This document shows positions 43,623 to 51,928 of a DNA stretch of 64,000 bases, piece after piece. Below the pieces are notes generated by a model. The model saw only the letters and a program-made list of their open reading frames with translations, did no database searches and was not told the origin of the DNA. A program made the position numbers and the translations under genes. Numbering within the stretch: position 1 is the first letter of the stretch; each line of letters starts with the position of its first letter. Where the stretch lies: positions 16,227-80,226 of the forward strand of contig CAMCUD010000007.1 of the NCBI GenBank assembly GCA_945878865.1, given 5' to 3'. Origin of the DNA: Bifidobacterium breve (GTDB taxonomy: Bacteria; Actinomycetota; Thermoleophilia; Solirubrobacterales; Solirubrobacteraceae).

Positions 43623-44762
43623 CTACGGCGCCTGGATCGCCTTCGCCGCGTCCGCGTATGCCGTCAGCGCCGGCTTCACGCTGTTGTTGCGCTTCACGAG
43701 CCCGGTATGCAGCCCCCAGAAATCCTTGCCTCCCGGGAACGGCGGGACATCCCGCCACGCGTAATAGATGATCCCGCGCAGCTTCAGGCGCTCAGCCTGG
43801 GCGGCCCCCTGGCGATAGAGGTCGCTGACGAGCTTGGCCTGCTGCGCCTCGGTCACCGTGAAGTCGCTGCCCGGCGCCTTCGGCCCAGCTGCCCAGCCCA
43901 CCTCGGTGATCCACACGTGCGCGTCGCCGTCGCCCGCGGCGACCGACACCTGGTGGGCACGGCGCGCGCCGTCCAGCACACCAGCGACGCTGCGCGCGTA
44001 GGGGTGCACCGCGAGCGTGTCGAACGTGCCCTTCGCCCCCGCCGCGTACATCTGGCGGACGTACTTCAGCAGCGGCACGCCCTGCTTGCTGTTGGGCAGG
44101 CCGCCGGCGAGGACCTCGGCCTGCGGGTCGGCCTTGCGCACCGCCTGCGCGCCGGCGCGCAGCAGCTTCACGTACGCCTTGGCGTCGGGCTTCCCGCCCC
44201 AATACTGCGGGAGGTTCGGCTCGTTCCACAGCTGGTAGGACTCGATCGGCACCGCCGGGATCGACGGGTTCTTCTTCCAGAACGTGCCGTTGCGCCCGTA
44301 GCGCTTGACCACCGCGGTGACGTAGCGCGCGAACGTCGCGTTGGACTTCGGCGGCATCGTCGTAACGGCCGTGACCTTCGCACCCTTCTTGGGCTTCGCC
44401 GCGTAGAACCTGGGCATGCCGAAGAGGATCGGGACGACGCGCAGGCCGGCGCGTGACGTGTCGCCGATGAACTGGTCGTAGGCGCGGAAGTCGTACTTGC
44501 CCTTGCGCTTCTCGATCTCCGCCCAGTTGATCCACTGGCGCAGGACGCGGGCGCCGGCGGCGTGCTGGGCATCGAGCGCCTGGTGGCGCGTGCCCGGGCT
44601 GGCGGCGAAGACCTCGGCCGCGGTGATGCCGACAAAGCCCTCGGGGAGCGTCGCGGCCTCGGCCGTCGTCGGCGTGTCACCCGATCCGCCGCAGCCGATC
44701 AAGGCGACGGCGACCGCCACGGCGAATGTGGCCGCGGCGCGGCGCGCATGGCTGGCGGTCAA
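43623..44762 (-). CDS. Clan-A glycosidase-like lipoprotein
   Basis: 379 residues from a TTG that overlaps the upstream stop (TTGA). A lipobox-type end (ALIGC, Cys24) suggests lipid anchoring outside the membrane. The TIM barrel carries acid/base Glu181 in YQLWNEPN and nucleophile Glu287 in VWITEVGWA. It is close to its neighbour at 44759 (shared NLP-YW and PGGKDFWGLHTGL motifs), so the pair is a tandem duplication. Probable endoglycosidase on surface glycan. A longer frame to 45041 exists but lies inside the neighbour. Confidence 0.85.
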   Translation of the reverse strand: MTASHARRAAATFAVAVAVALIGCGGSGDTPTTAEAATLPEGFVGITAAEVFAASPGTRHQALDAQHAAGARVLRQWINWAEIEKRKGKYDFRAYDQFIGDTSRAGLRVVPILFGMPRFYAAKPKKGAKVTAVTTMPPKSNATFARYVTAVVKRYGRNGTFWKKNPSIPAVPIESYQLWNEPNLPQYWGGKPDAKAYVKLLRAGAQAVRKADPQAEVLAGGLPNSKQGVPLLKYVRQMYAAGAKGTFDTLAVHPYARSVAGVLDGARRAHQVSVAAGDGDAHVWITEVGWAAGPKAPGSDFTVTEAQQAKLVSDLYRQGAAQAERLKLRGIIYYAWRDVPPFPGGKDFWGLHTGLVKRNNSVKPALTAYADAAKAIQAP

Positions 44763-45838
44763 CGCAGGCTCCTGGTCACCTGCCGGAGGATACGGACGGC
44801 GGGCTTCGGGGCTCCGTCGATCGCGTACAAACCGGTGTGCAGGCCCCAGAAGTCCTTGCCGCCCGGGTAGACGGGCGCGTCCTTCCACGCGTAGTAGATG
44901 ATCCCGCGCAGCCGCCAGTGCTTGCGGTGGCGGGCCAGGCCGCCGAAGACCTGCTTGACCAGGCGGGCCTGGCCGTGGACACCGACGAAGCGGCCCTTCG
45001 TCGGCGGGCCGCCCGTCGACCAGCCGATCTCGGTGATCCACAAGGGCGTGCGGCGGAAGCGCTTGGGGAGCGCGCCGCGGGCTTCGCGCAGCTGCTTCTC
45101 GATGCCCTTCAGCGACGGGGCGTACGGGTTGACGCCGAGGATGTCGATCGCCCGGCCCGCGCCCCCGCGGTACAGGCGCTTGATGTACGTGCCGAGCCGC
45201 ATGCCGTGCTTGCTCTTGGGCAGACCGGCGGTGACGACCTTCGCGCGCGGATCAGCCTGATGGAGCGCGCGGTGGGTGCCGCGCAGCAGGGCGGCGTAGC
45301 GCTTCGGGCTCGGGCGGTCGGCCCAGTAGATCGGGAGGTTCGGCTCGTTCCACACCTGGTAGGCGCGGACCGGGCGCGGGCGCACGTCGGGATGCTCGAG
45401 CCACAGGCTGCCGTTCGTGCCGTAGCGCATGGCGACCGCCGCGGCGTACTCGGCGAAGTCGTTGATGCGGCGAGGCGGGAACGCCGCGCGACTCGCGTTC
45501 CCAGCCGGGCGTGATGTCGCCCACGCGGGCTCGCCGAAGAGCAGCGGCATGACCTCGATGCCCTCCTTGGCGGCCGCAAGCACGAACCGATCGGTCATCG
45601 AGAAATCGAACACCCCGCGGGACGGTTCGATCCGGCTCCAGTCGAAGTTCTGCCGCAGCAGCGTGACGCCGGCCTGGCGCTGCTGGTGCATCGTGGGGCG
45701 CTGGTAGTCGAACGTGCCGGCGAAGACGTCCTCGCTGACGACGCCGACGAAGCCGCGCGGCGGGCCCGCGTGGGCGGACGCGGCGAACAGCAGTGATGCG
45801 GCGGTGATGACGAGCGTGGTGAGGAGGCGCTGGGTCAT
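44759..45838 (-). CDS. Secreted clan-A glycosidase-like protein
   Basis: 359 residues. Signal peptide at 1-24 (TLVITAASLLFAASAHA). The barrel has VWNEPN with Glu165 and LWITEIGW with Glu270; PVYPGGKDFWGLHTGLY near the end is shared with its tandem copy downstream. Spacing and size match minimal PslG-like endoglycosidases. Start overlaps the upstream small-membrane-protein gene (ATGA) and its stop overlaps the next glycosidase start, so three genes (46200-43623) are translationally coupled. Substrate unknown. Confidence 0.87.
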   Translation of the reverse strand: MTQRLLTTLVITAASLLFAASAHAGPPRGFVGVVSEDVFAGTFDYQRPTMHQQRQAGVTLLRQNFDWSRIEPSRGVFDFSMTDRFVLAAAKEGIEVMPLLFGEPAWATSRPAGNASRAAFPPRRINDFAEYAAAVAMRYGTNGSLWLEHPDVRPRPVRAYQVWNEPNLPIYWADRPSPKRYAALLRGTHRALHQADPRAKVVTAGLPKSKHGMRLGTYIKRLYRGGAGRAIDILGVNPYAPSLKGIEKQLREARGALPKRFRRTPLWITEIGWSTGGPPTKGRFVGVHGQARLVKQVFGGLARHRKHWRLRGIIYYAWKDAPVYPGGKDFWGLHTGLYAIDGAPKPAVRILRQVTRSLR

Positions 45839-46200
45839 GAGGTGGCGGCGGGATCGGAAGGCGGGCGAAGGACGGTGATCGCGAGGACGGCCCCGGCGGC
45901 GAGCAGTGCCAGGCCCAGTGCGGCGAGCAGGGCGCCCGTCCCCGCGCCCGACACCCCGACACCCGCGCGGATGCTCGCGCCCTGCTCGGCCGTGGCCGGG
46001 CGAAGCGCCCCGGCGAAGGCGCCCTGCTTCAGGCGCGCCGACGTGACGTCGGCGTCCAGAAGCGCGTACCAGGCATCGCCAGGCGTGTCGTCCCTAACGG
46101 ATGGGAACGGCGCGTACGGTCCGTTACCTTCCTGAGCCCCTGCGGTCGCCGGCAGCGCGAGCACGCAGAACAGCGCGCACACGACCATCCATCGCGACAT
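45835..46200 (-). CDS. Small signal-peptide/one-TM membrane protein
   Basis: 121 residues. Signal peptide at about 1-23 (VVCALFCVLALPATAGA), short extracytoplasmic region (DDTPGDAWYALLDADV), and one TM helix at about 85-111 (LLAALGLALLAAGAVLAITVL). No domain recognised. It is first in the operon with two glycosidases and overlaps the first by 4 bases. It may anchor or aid export of the glycosidases. The ATG at 46200 is the start of the signal peptide; the longer frame upstream runs into the divergent gene. Confidence 0.68.
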   Translation of the reverse strand: MSRWMVVCALFCVLALPATAGAQEGNGPYAPFPSVRDDTPGDAWYALLDADVTSARLKQGAFAGALRPATAEQGASIRAGVGVSGAGTGALLAALGLALLAAGAVLAITVLRPPSDPAATS

Positions 46201-46218
46201 GCGACGACCCAAGCTACC

Positions 46219-46268
46219 TTCCCGCCCGGGCGGAAATGTCTCACCTCCACCTGAATGGTGGGTTTCCG
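46219..46268. promoter_or_regulatory. Nested inverted repeats in a divergent promoter region
   Basis: TTCCCGCCC / GGGCGGAA (46219-46235) abuts a second structure, CGGAAA ... TTTCCG (46231-46268), which encloses CCACC-TGAAT-GGTGG (46247-46261). They fill the space between the divergent genes 46200 (minus) and 46271 (plus). Possible operator or hairpin leader; no regulator is identified. Confidence 0.35.
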
Positions 46269-46270
46269 TT

Positions 46271-48043
46271 GTGGTTGTGTGCGGGGAGGTTCTGCTGTTC
46301 GCCATCGGGGTGAGGTCGGCGCTACTTGGCGCGCTCGCGCTCCTGGCACCGGGATTCGCGCTCTGCGGCCTCCTGCCTGCGCCGATTCGCGCCATTCCGG
46401 TGGCTCGGTGGGCGGCCGCGCCGGTCCTCGGGTTCGCGGCGGTGACGGGCCTCGTCATCACGGTGTCGTGGATCGGCATCGACCTCGGCGGTGTGAGCGT
46501 GCGGCTCGTTCTCGTCGCGTTGACGCTCCTCGGGGTCGCGACATGGCCGCGGGAGCCGTGGCCGCGCCCAGGCGTACGAGACGGCTTGGAGCTTCTCGCG
46601 CTGGTCGCGATCGTCGCCGGCGGCGTGGCACTGGCGCTCATCGTCGTCGGCGACCGGCCGGTGCCCGGCAACGACTGGGCGAAGTACCTCCTCTACGCCG
46701 ACGAGATCCGCCGCCAAGGCGCGCTGCTCATCGACAACCCGTTCTGGATGCTGGGCCAGCCCTTCCGCGAGGACCCCGCCGTCGGGGCCGCCTACGGCTC
46801 CGTCCTGCTGCTGAGCCGCGTCTCGGCCGGCGCGCTCGCGCAGGGGATCCTCGTCTTCAGCGTCCTGCAGACGCTCGCGGTCTTCGCCTACGTGCGGGGG
46901 AACTGGCCGGCGCGGCGCGCCACCGCGCTGCTGGCCGCCGCGCTCATCGCGGTGGTGCCCGCCAGCCAGGACATCCTGGGCTGGCACGGGCTGGCGAACC
47001 TCGCCGCGCTCGGGCTGCTCGGCCTGCTGCTCGCCTACCTCGCCGAGCTGACGACCGAGCGGCCGGACCTGCGCTCGAGCTTCGGCCTGGCGATCGTGCT
47101 GGTCGGGCTGCTGGCCACCCACCGGCTCACCGCGGTGATCGCCGCCTTGGTGTTCGCCGGCGCCGTGGCGATCGCGCTGGTCACCGGCCGGAGGTTCGCC
47201 CTGGGCGCCGCCGCCCAGGGCGTCGGGCTCGCCGCGCTGCTCGGCATCGGGGTGCTCGCCGACGTCTACGCGCGGCAGAAGACCTTCGGCGGGACGCTGG
47301 GCTCCGCCGACTACGACAGCACGAGGGTGAACCTCGACCTCGCCGTGCGCGACCTCTCGTGGGTGCTGACGCTCCTCACCGGCTTCGGCCTCGCCGGCCT
47401 GGCGGTCACGCGCCGCCTGCAGCGCGCGCTCTGGCCAGCGGTCGTCCTGCTCGTCGTGGCCTGCGCGCTGGCCTACGCCTACATCGTGGGCCTGCCGCTC
47501 TACTACTCGCGGATGGTCTTCTACCTGCCGCTGGCGATGGCGCCGATCGCGGCGGTCGCGCTGTGGCAGCTCATCCGGCTGCCGATCGCAGCAGGCATCG
47601 TGGGCGTGGCGTGCGTGGCGGCAATTGCCGTCGAAGCGGTCCCACAGGCGCGCACCGTCGAGAAGTTCTACGCCTTCGCCTCCCCCGTCACGCTGCGCGG
47701 CCTCGACGCGCTCGACGCGCAGCTGAAGCCGAACGAGGTCGTCGTCACCGACCGGTGCTGGAGCTTCCTGTCGACCTGGCTGCTGCACACCCGCACGCTC
47801 CCGGCGCTCGAGCCGCAGGACATCCAGCCCAAGGCCGAGCTCCCCTACGCGCGCCAGGCCCGCGCGGTGCTTGACGGCACGCCGGAGGGCCGGCGGCTGC
47901 AGCGCAAGTACGGCATCCGCTACGCGGTGGTCGACCCGACGTGCCCGGACGCGAAGGGCGCGGTCTATCCGCCGCCCGCCGGCGGCACGCCGGAGTTCGC
48001 CAGCGAGCGGCTGGCGATCGTCCGTCTTCCCTCGGCCCGCTGA
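46271..48043 (+). CDS. Polytopic membrane protein, GT-C glycosyltransferase-like
   Basis: About 590 residues with 11-13 hydrophobic segments and a soluble C-terminus of about 120 residues. An acidic motif NDWAKYLLYADEIRR in the first long loop, RQKTFGGTLGSADYDS later, and a C-terminal domain with VVVTDRCWSFLSTW fit polyprenyl-phosphate-sugar-dependent GT-C enzymes, but no named family is certain. It is divergent from the glycosidase operon. Start uncertain: the ATG at 46199 would abut the divergent start, so the GTG at 46271, just before TM1, is preferred. Confidence 0.65.
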   Translation: MVVCGEVLLFAIGVRSALLGALALLAPGFALCGLLPAPIRAIPVARWAAAPVLGFAAVTGLVITVSWIGIDLGGVSVRLVLVALTLLGVATWPREPWPRPGVRDGLELLALVAIVAGGVALALIVVGDRPVPGNDWAKYLLYADEIRRQGALLIDNPFWMLGQPFREDPAVGAAYGSVLLLSRVSAGALAQGILVFSVLQTLAVFAYVRGNWPARRATALLAAALIAVVPASQDILGWHGLANLAALGLLGLLLAYLAELTTERPDLRSSFGLAIVLVGLLATHRLTAVIAALVFAGAVAIALVTGRRFALGAAAQGVGLAALLGIGVLADVYARQKTFGGTLGSADYDSTRVNLDLAVRDLSWVLTLLTGFGLAGLAVTRRLQRALWPAVVLLVVACALAYAYIVGLPLYYSRMVFYLPLAMAPIAAVALWQLIRLPIAAGIVGVACVAAIAVEAVPQARTVEKFYAFASPVTLRGLDALDAQLKPNEVVVTDRCWSFLSTWLLHTRTLPALEPQDIQPKAELPYARQARAVLDGTPEGRRLQRKYGIRYAVVDPTCPDAKGAVYPPPAGGTPEFASERLAIVRLPSAR

Positions 48044-48044
48044 C

Positions 48045-48860
48045 TCAGACCGACGGCGCCCGCGCGAGCTCCGGCGCCTGCTTGGCCTCGTCGGCCTTGA
48101 TCCGCGCCGCGAACAGCCGCGTCAGCAGGCTGCCGACGATGATGAACGCCACCCCGAGCCAGCCGGGGCCGCCGCCGACCGTCAGCACGAGCACGCCGAT
48201 GACGATGATCCACGGCGTCATCTGCACGTAGAGCTCCTCGATCGGCGGGACACGCACCGCCTCGCCGCCGGCCTGCTTGCCGAGCGCCTCCAGGCGCGAC
48301 GGCCACCAGATCGTGAACTGGGCGGCGGCGATGAGCGGCAGGGTCTGGATGATCCAGCCCGTCCAGATGTTGTTGGAGTTGTCGAGCACCGCGTCGCCGT
48401 AGAAGCCCGACGCCGCCTCGATGAGGAAGGCCACGGCCCACACGCCGCTGATGATGTAGTTCGCGCGGATGAAGTGCGGGTCGCTCCACTCCTCCTCGGG
48501 CGCGTCCTCCTTGGCGTAGGCCAGGGTGAACGGGTGGCCGACGAGGATCGAGCCGACGACGAAGACGGCGAGCACGATGTTCGCGACCTCCCCGCCCCAT
48601 AGCTCGAGCCAGTGGTGCGTGCTGTCGCTGGCCAGCGCCACGACGACCATGAGGATCGAGAAGAACGCGACGTCGGCGAACTCCAGCGCCTTGGGCTTGC
48701 TCCCGCGCGACCAGTTCAGCAGCAGGATCACGAACGCCACGGCGAGCGCGAGGCCGGCCGAGACCTCGAGCCGGCCCTCGCCCTCCACGATCGAGTACAC
48801 GATCCACGGTGACAGTCCGACGAGTGGGTTGCCCAGCACCTTGTCGATCATCAGCACCAT
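48045..48860 (-). CDS. Polytopic membrane protein of unknown function
   Basis: About 271 residues from the ATG at 48860 (GTG at 48869 also possible). Around seven hydrophobic segments; a conserved-looking loop (HHWLELWGGEVANIV) and an Asp/Glu-rich loop (YAKEDAPEEEWSDP) between membrane helices. No family recognised and no active-site motif. It sits downstream of the GT-C-like gene in convergent orientation (1 base between stops) and is divergent from the hydrolase at 48915. Confidence 0.65.
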   Translation of the reverse strand: MVLMIDKVLGNPLVGLSPWIVYSIVEGEGRLEVSAGLALAVAFVILLLNWSRGSKPKALEFADVAFFSILMVVVALASDSTHHWLELWGGEVANIVLAVFVVGSILVGHPFTLAYAKEDAPEEEWSDPHFIRANYIISGVWAVAFLIEAASGFYGDAVLDNSNNIWTGWIIQTLPLIAAAQFTIWWPSRLEALGKQAGGEAVRVPPIEELYVQMTPWIIVIGVLVLTVGGGPGWLGVAFIIVGSLLTRLFAARIKADEAKQAPELARAPSV

Positions 48861-48914
48861 TGTCGGCACGAGGGCGGCGGACCTCAACCGGTGCCGACCG
48901 TACGATCACCGGTC

Positions 48915-49688
48915 ATGCCGCTCGCCTATCGCGAAGTGGGCTCCGGCCCGCCGCTGCTCCTGCTCAACGGGTACGCCGCGACGAAGGAGGACTGGGACCC
49001 GTCCTTCCTGACCGCGCTCGGTGAAGGCGCGCGGGTGATCTGCCCCGACCACCGCGGGATCGGCGGTTCGCCGCAGCTGCCCGGGGAGACGACCATCGCA
49101 GCGATGGCCGCCGACGCGCTCGCGCTGCTCGACACGCTCGGCATCGACGTCGTGGACCTCGCCGGCTGGTCGATGGGCGGCATGGTCGCCCAGGAGCTGG
49201 CCGCCACCGCGCCCGGGCGGGTGCGGCGGCTCGTGCTGCTCTCCACCGACCACGGCGGCCCCGACGCGGTGCAGGCCGCCCCGGAGGACTGGGCGCGGCT
49301 CATCGATCACTCGGGGACGCCGCGCGAGCAGGCGACCCGGCTGCTCGGCCTGCTGTTCCCGCCCGAGCTCGCGGTCGTCATCGACGAGCAGTTCGGGGAG
49401 ATCGTGGCCGCCGCGCGCGCGGCGCTGCCCGAGGTAACGCTGTTCGCCCAGGAGCGCGCGATCGACGCGTGGCACGCCGCGCGGCCAGGCGAGCGCCTCG
49501 GGCGCATCACCGCGCCGGTGCTCGCGGCGACCGGGACGCTCGACGTCGTCATCCCGCCCGCCAACGCCGGGCTGCTCGCCGACGCGCTCAGCGCCCAGCT
49601 GCAGGAGTTCCCCGGTGGCGGGCACGCGTTCATGGCCCAGGCGCCCGCGGACCTCGCGGGCGCCATGCTCGCGTTCCTGCGCGACTGA
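48915..49688 (+). CDS. Alpha/beta hydrolase
   Basis: 257 residues. Nucleophile elbow AGWSMGGMV with the Ser at about residue 90, oxyanion-side LLLLNGYAATKEDWDP, acid Asp in GTLDVVIPP and His in GGGHAFMAQ. The family includes 3-oxoadipate enol-lactonases and esterases; the substrate is not evident. The ATG at 48915 opens directly on the hydrolase fold; the upstream codons lie in the divergent promoter region. The stop adjoins the convergent glycosidase gene with no spacer. Confidence 0.87.
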   Translation: MPLAYREVGSGPPLLLLNGYAATKEDWDPSFLTALGEGARVICPDHRGIGGSPQLPGETTIAAMAADALALLDTLGIDVVDLAGWSMGGMVAQELAATAPGRVRRLVLLSTDHGGPDAVQAAPEDWARLIDHSGTPREQATRLLGLLFPPELAVVIDEQFGEIVAAARAALPEVTLFAQERAIDAWHAARPGERLGRITAPVLAATGTLDVVIPPANAGLLADALSAQLQEFPGGGHAFMAQAPADLAGAMLAFLRD

Positions 49689-51848
49689 TCAGCGGGCGCG
49701 CACGACGTGCTTGCGCGTGGTGGCCAGCGCGCGCAGCTGCGGCACGCCGAGCTTCGCGTCGGCGGCGCGCGCGAGGATCACGACGTCACCGACGCGCAGC
49801 CGCGTGCGGACGTTGATCTTCGTGACCCGGCCGCCGCGCAGGGTCAGCGTGCGCAGGGTCTTCGCCTTCTTGGCCTTCTTGCGCTGGACCGCGAGCGTGA
49901 AGCGCAGCGAGGCGCGCGGCGGCGGGCACGTCAGCCGGGCACGCAGCTTGCGCTTGCCGAGCACCTTCGTCTCGAGCTTCCAGTCGCAGCCCTCGCTCCC
50001 GGCGGCCGTAGCCCCGCCGAGTGCCGCCGTGCGCGCGACGAGCTTGGGCAGCTTGCGCGTCTTGTCGCCCTTCGTGGCGAGCTCGACGGATTCGCCCTTC
50101 TTCAGCCGGCGCGGCAGGGAGATCGTCTTCGTCACGCCCGGGACAAGCGTGACGGGCTTCAGGTTCTTCGTCGTCTTGCCCTTCGCGCGCAGTGAGAGGC
50201 CGAAGTTCGCCTTCTTCGGCGTGACCTTGCAGCCCACCTCGGACCGCAGAAGCGCGTTCTTCGGGCGGGCGCTCAAGAGCTTGGCGCTCACCTGCCAGCG
50301 GCACGTCGGCTTGGCCTTCGCCTTGGACGGCGTGGGCGAGGCGGCGGGAAGCGGCGTGTCGACGATCCGGCACGAGCCCGGCGGCACGGTCTGCGACACC
50401 GGCACGGTGCAGCGCCAGCGCTGGGACGTCGCGACGTTGTCGATGCGCGAGACGACGTCGAACTCCCAGATCGGCGGGCCGTTGGGGATGCACACCTCGC
50501 TCTGGCCGTACGCGTTGACGTAGCCGGGCGCGTCGCGGCCGTCGGCGGTCGTCAGATGCGTCATCGCGGCTTCCATCGGGTTGCCGTCGTACGTCGTGAT
50601 GCCGCGCACGCACGTCGGGCTGAAGTGCTCGATCTGCAGGTCGAGCGGGAGCAGCTTGTCCGGCGGCGTGGTGCCCGAGCCGCACAGCACGATGCCGCTG
50701 TCCTGCCGCGCGCGCCAGCGCAGTGACGCGCGCATGAGCGCGGCGCCCGTCGCGTTCGGTGTGGCGTTCGAGAGCCGCATCACCCCCATGAAGCCCTCGG
50801 AGAGCGGCTCGCGGTTCGTCTCGGTGCCGACGATCGCGTAGACCTGGAAGTCGCGGATGTCGCAGTCGCTGCGGGCAAGCGCGTCGCCGGTCATCGTCTG
50901 CGTCGCCGCGCGTGCGACGTCGGCGACGAGGCCGGAGTCGGCCTTGTCCCCGCCCGCGCCGGTGGAGGCGGGCTGGCCGGTCTCGGTGATCCAGATCGGC
51001 AGGCCGCCGTCGCCCACGCCGTTCAGGATGCCGCGCATCCGGGTGACGAGCGCGAGAATCGACGGGGCGTTCGGCGCGTACGGATGGAAGCCGATGCCGT
51101 CGATGAGACCCTTCGCGCCGTTGGCGTACATCTGGCGGACGTAGTTCTCCCAGTCCATCCAGCCGATGCTGGCCAGCAGCTGGGCGGACGGGTCGACGCG
51201 CTTGAGCGCCGGGCGGATCGCGCGCAGCGCCGCGTCGTACTCGGCGGGGTTCGCGCTGCCCGTCCAGAAGATCGGGGAGTTGGCCTCGGTCCACAGCTCG
51301 TACTCGTGGACGGGCAGCGCCGGAAGATCCGGGTTCTCGCGCCAGAAGTCGCCGCCCGGGCCGTAGCGCTTGGCGAACGCGGCGGCGAACGCGGCGAAGT
51401 CGGCGTACCGGGCGGGCGTGAGCTTCGTGCCCGATCCGGCCGCCCAGTCGGGCGCGTGGGAGAGCACCGGGACCATGCGGATCCCCCGGCTGGCCATGAG
51501 CCGCGCCTGCGTGTCCATCGAAGAGCGCGGATCCCAGGAGCGGAACCACGTGTAGTTGTGCTGGCCCGACGCTGCGGGCGGCGCGGGCTCGGCGTACTGC
51601 CAGTTCGCGTCGATGCGCCCGCGGGTCATCCCGCCCGCCTGCATCTGGTCGAGGAACGAGCCCCAGCGGTCCGGCGAGACGGCCTCCAGACGGAACAGCG
51701 TCTGGGTGTTCAACCCGTAGTACTCAGGTGAGGTTGAGGCCCGGGACTGGCCGGCCGCAAAGACGGTGGCGAGCACTGCGAAGACGCCCGTGAGGCACAG
51801 GACCCGGAGGGCTCGTGACGCACGGGGCGAGCGCGCGCGGGGGGTCAC
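49689..51848 (-). CDS. Secreted clan-A glycosidase-like protein with WTEAN motif and C-terminal repeats
   Basis: 719 residues from the GTG at 51848. Signal peptide at about 15-37. The barrel (about 40-370) has ELWTEAN with Glu188 at the acid/base position but Thr187 in place of the clan-A Asn, and IWITETGQP with nucleophile Glu289. A Cys-containing domain (CIPNGPPIWEF) follows, then two similar units of about 90 residues, each with two Cys (CRWQVSAKLL; CDWKLETKVL) and GVP-L near the end. The paralogue at 51929 has the same layout. Activity is uncertain because of the Asn to Thr change. Confidence 0.82.
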   Translation of the reverse strand: MTPRARSPRASRALRVLCLTGVFAVLATVFAAGQSRASTSPEYYGLNTQTLFRLEAVSPDRWGSFLDQMQAGGMTRGRIDANWQYAEPAPPAASGQHNYTWFRSWDPRSSMDTQARLMASRGIRMVPVLSHAPDWAAGSGTKLTPARYADFAAFAAAFAKRYGPGGDFWRENPDLPALPVHEYELWTEANSPIFWTGSANPAEYDAALRAIRPALKRVDPSAQLLASIGWMDWENYVRQMYANGAKGLIDGIGFHPYAPNAPSILALVTRMRGILNGVGDGGLPIWITETGQPASTGAGGDKADSGLVADVARAATQTMTGDALARSDCDIRDFQVYAIVGTETNREPLSEGFMGVMRLSNATPNATGAALMRASLRWRARQDSGIVLCGSGTTPPDKLLPLDLQIEHFSPTCVRGITTYDGNPMEAAMTHLTTADGRDAPGYVNAYGQSEVCIPNGPPIWEFDVVSRIDNVATSQRWRCTVPVSQTVPPGSCRIVDTPLPAASPTPSKAKAKPTCRWQVSAKLLSARPKNALLRSEVGCKVTPKKANFGLSLRAKGKTTKNLKPVTLVPGVTKTISLPRRLKKGESVELATKGDKTRKLPKLVARTAALGGATAAGSEGCDWKLETKVLGKRKLRARLTCPPPRASLRFTLAVQRKKAKKAKTLRTLTLRGGRVTKINVRTRLRVGDVVILARAADAKLGVPQLRALATTRKHVVRAR

Positions 51849-51910
51849 TTCGAAAGAGAGTAGAGACCGCGATTCCCGGAAGGCATGGACGTGCACGCCA
51901 ACTTTGATCG

Positions 51911-51927
51911 ACCGCCAGTCGGGCGGT
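51911..51927 (-). terminator. Stem-loop after the second WTEAN gene
   Basis: Arms ACCGCC / GGCGGT around a five-base loop begin two bases after the stop of the 51929 gene. The T-run lies on the plus-strand side only. Possible terminator between the two tandem paralogues. Confidence 0.35.
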
Positions 51928-51928
51928 T

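Noticed and set aside
46322..47788. Minus-strand frame of 488 codons opposite the GT-C-like gene
   Set aside because: No hydrophobic pattern or motif, whereas the plus strand encodes a coherent membrane protein.
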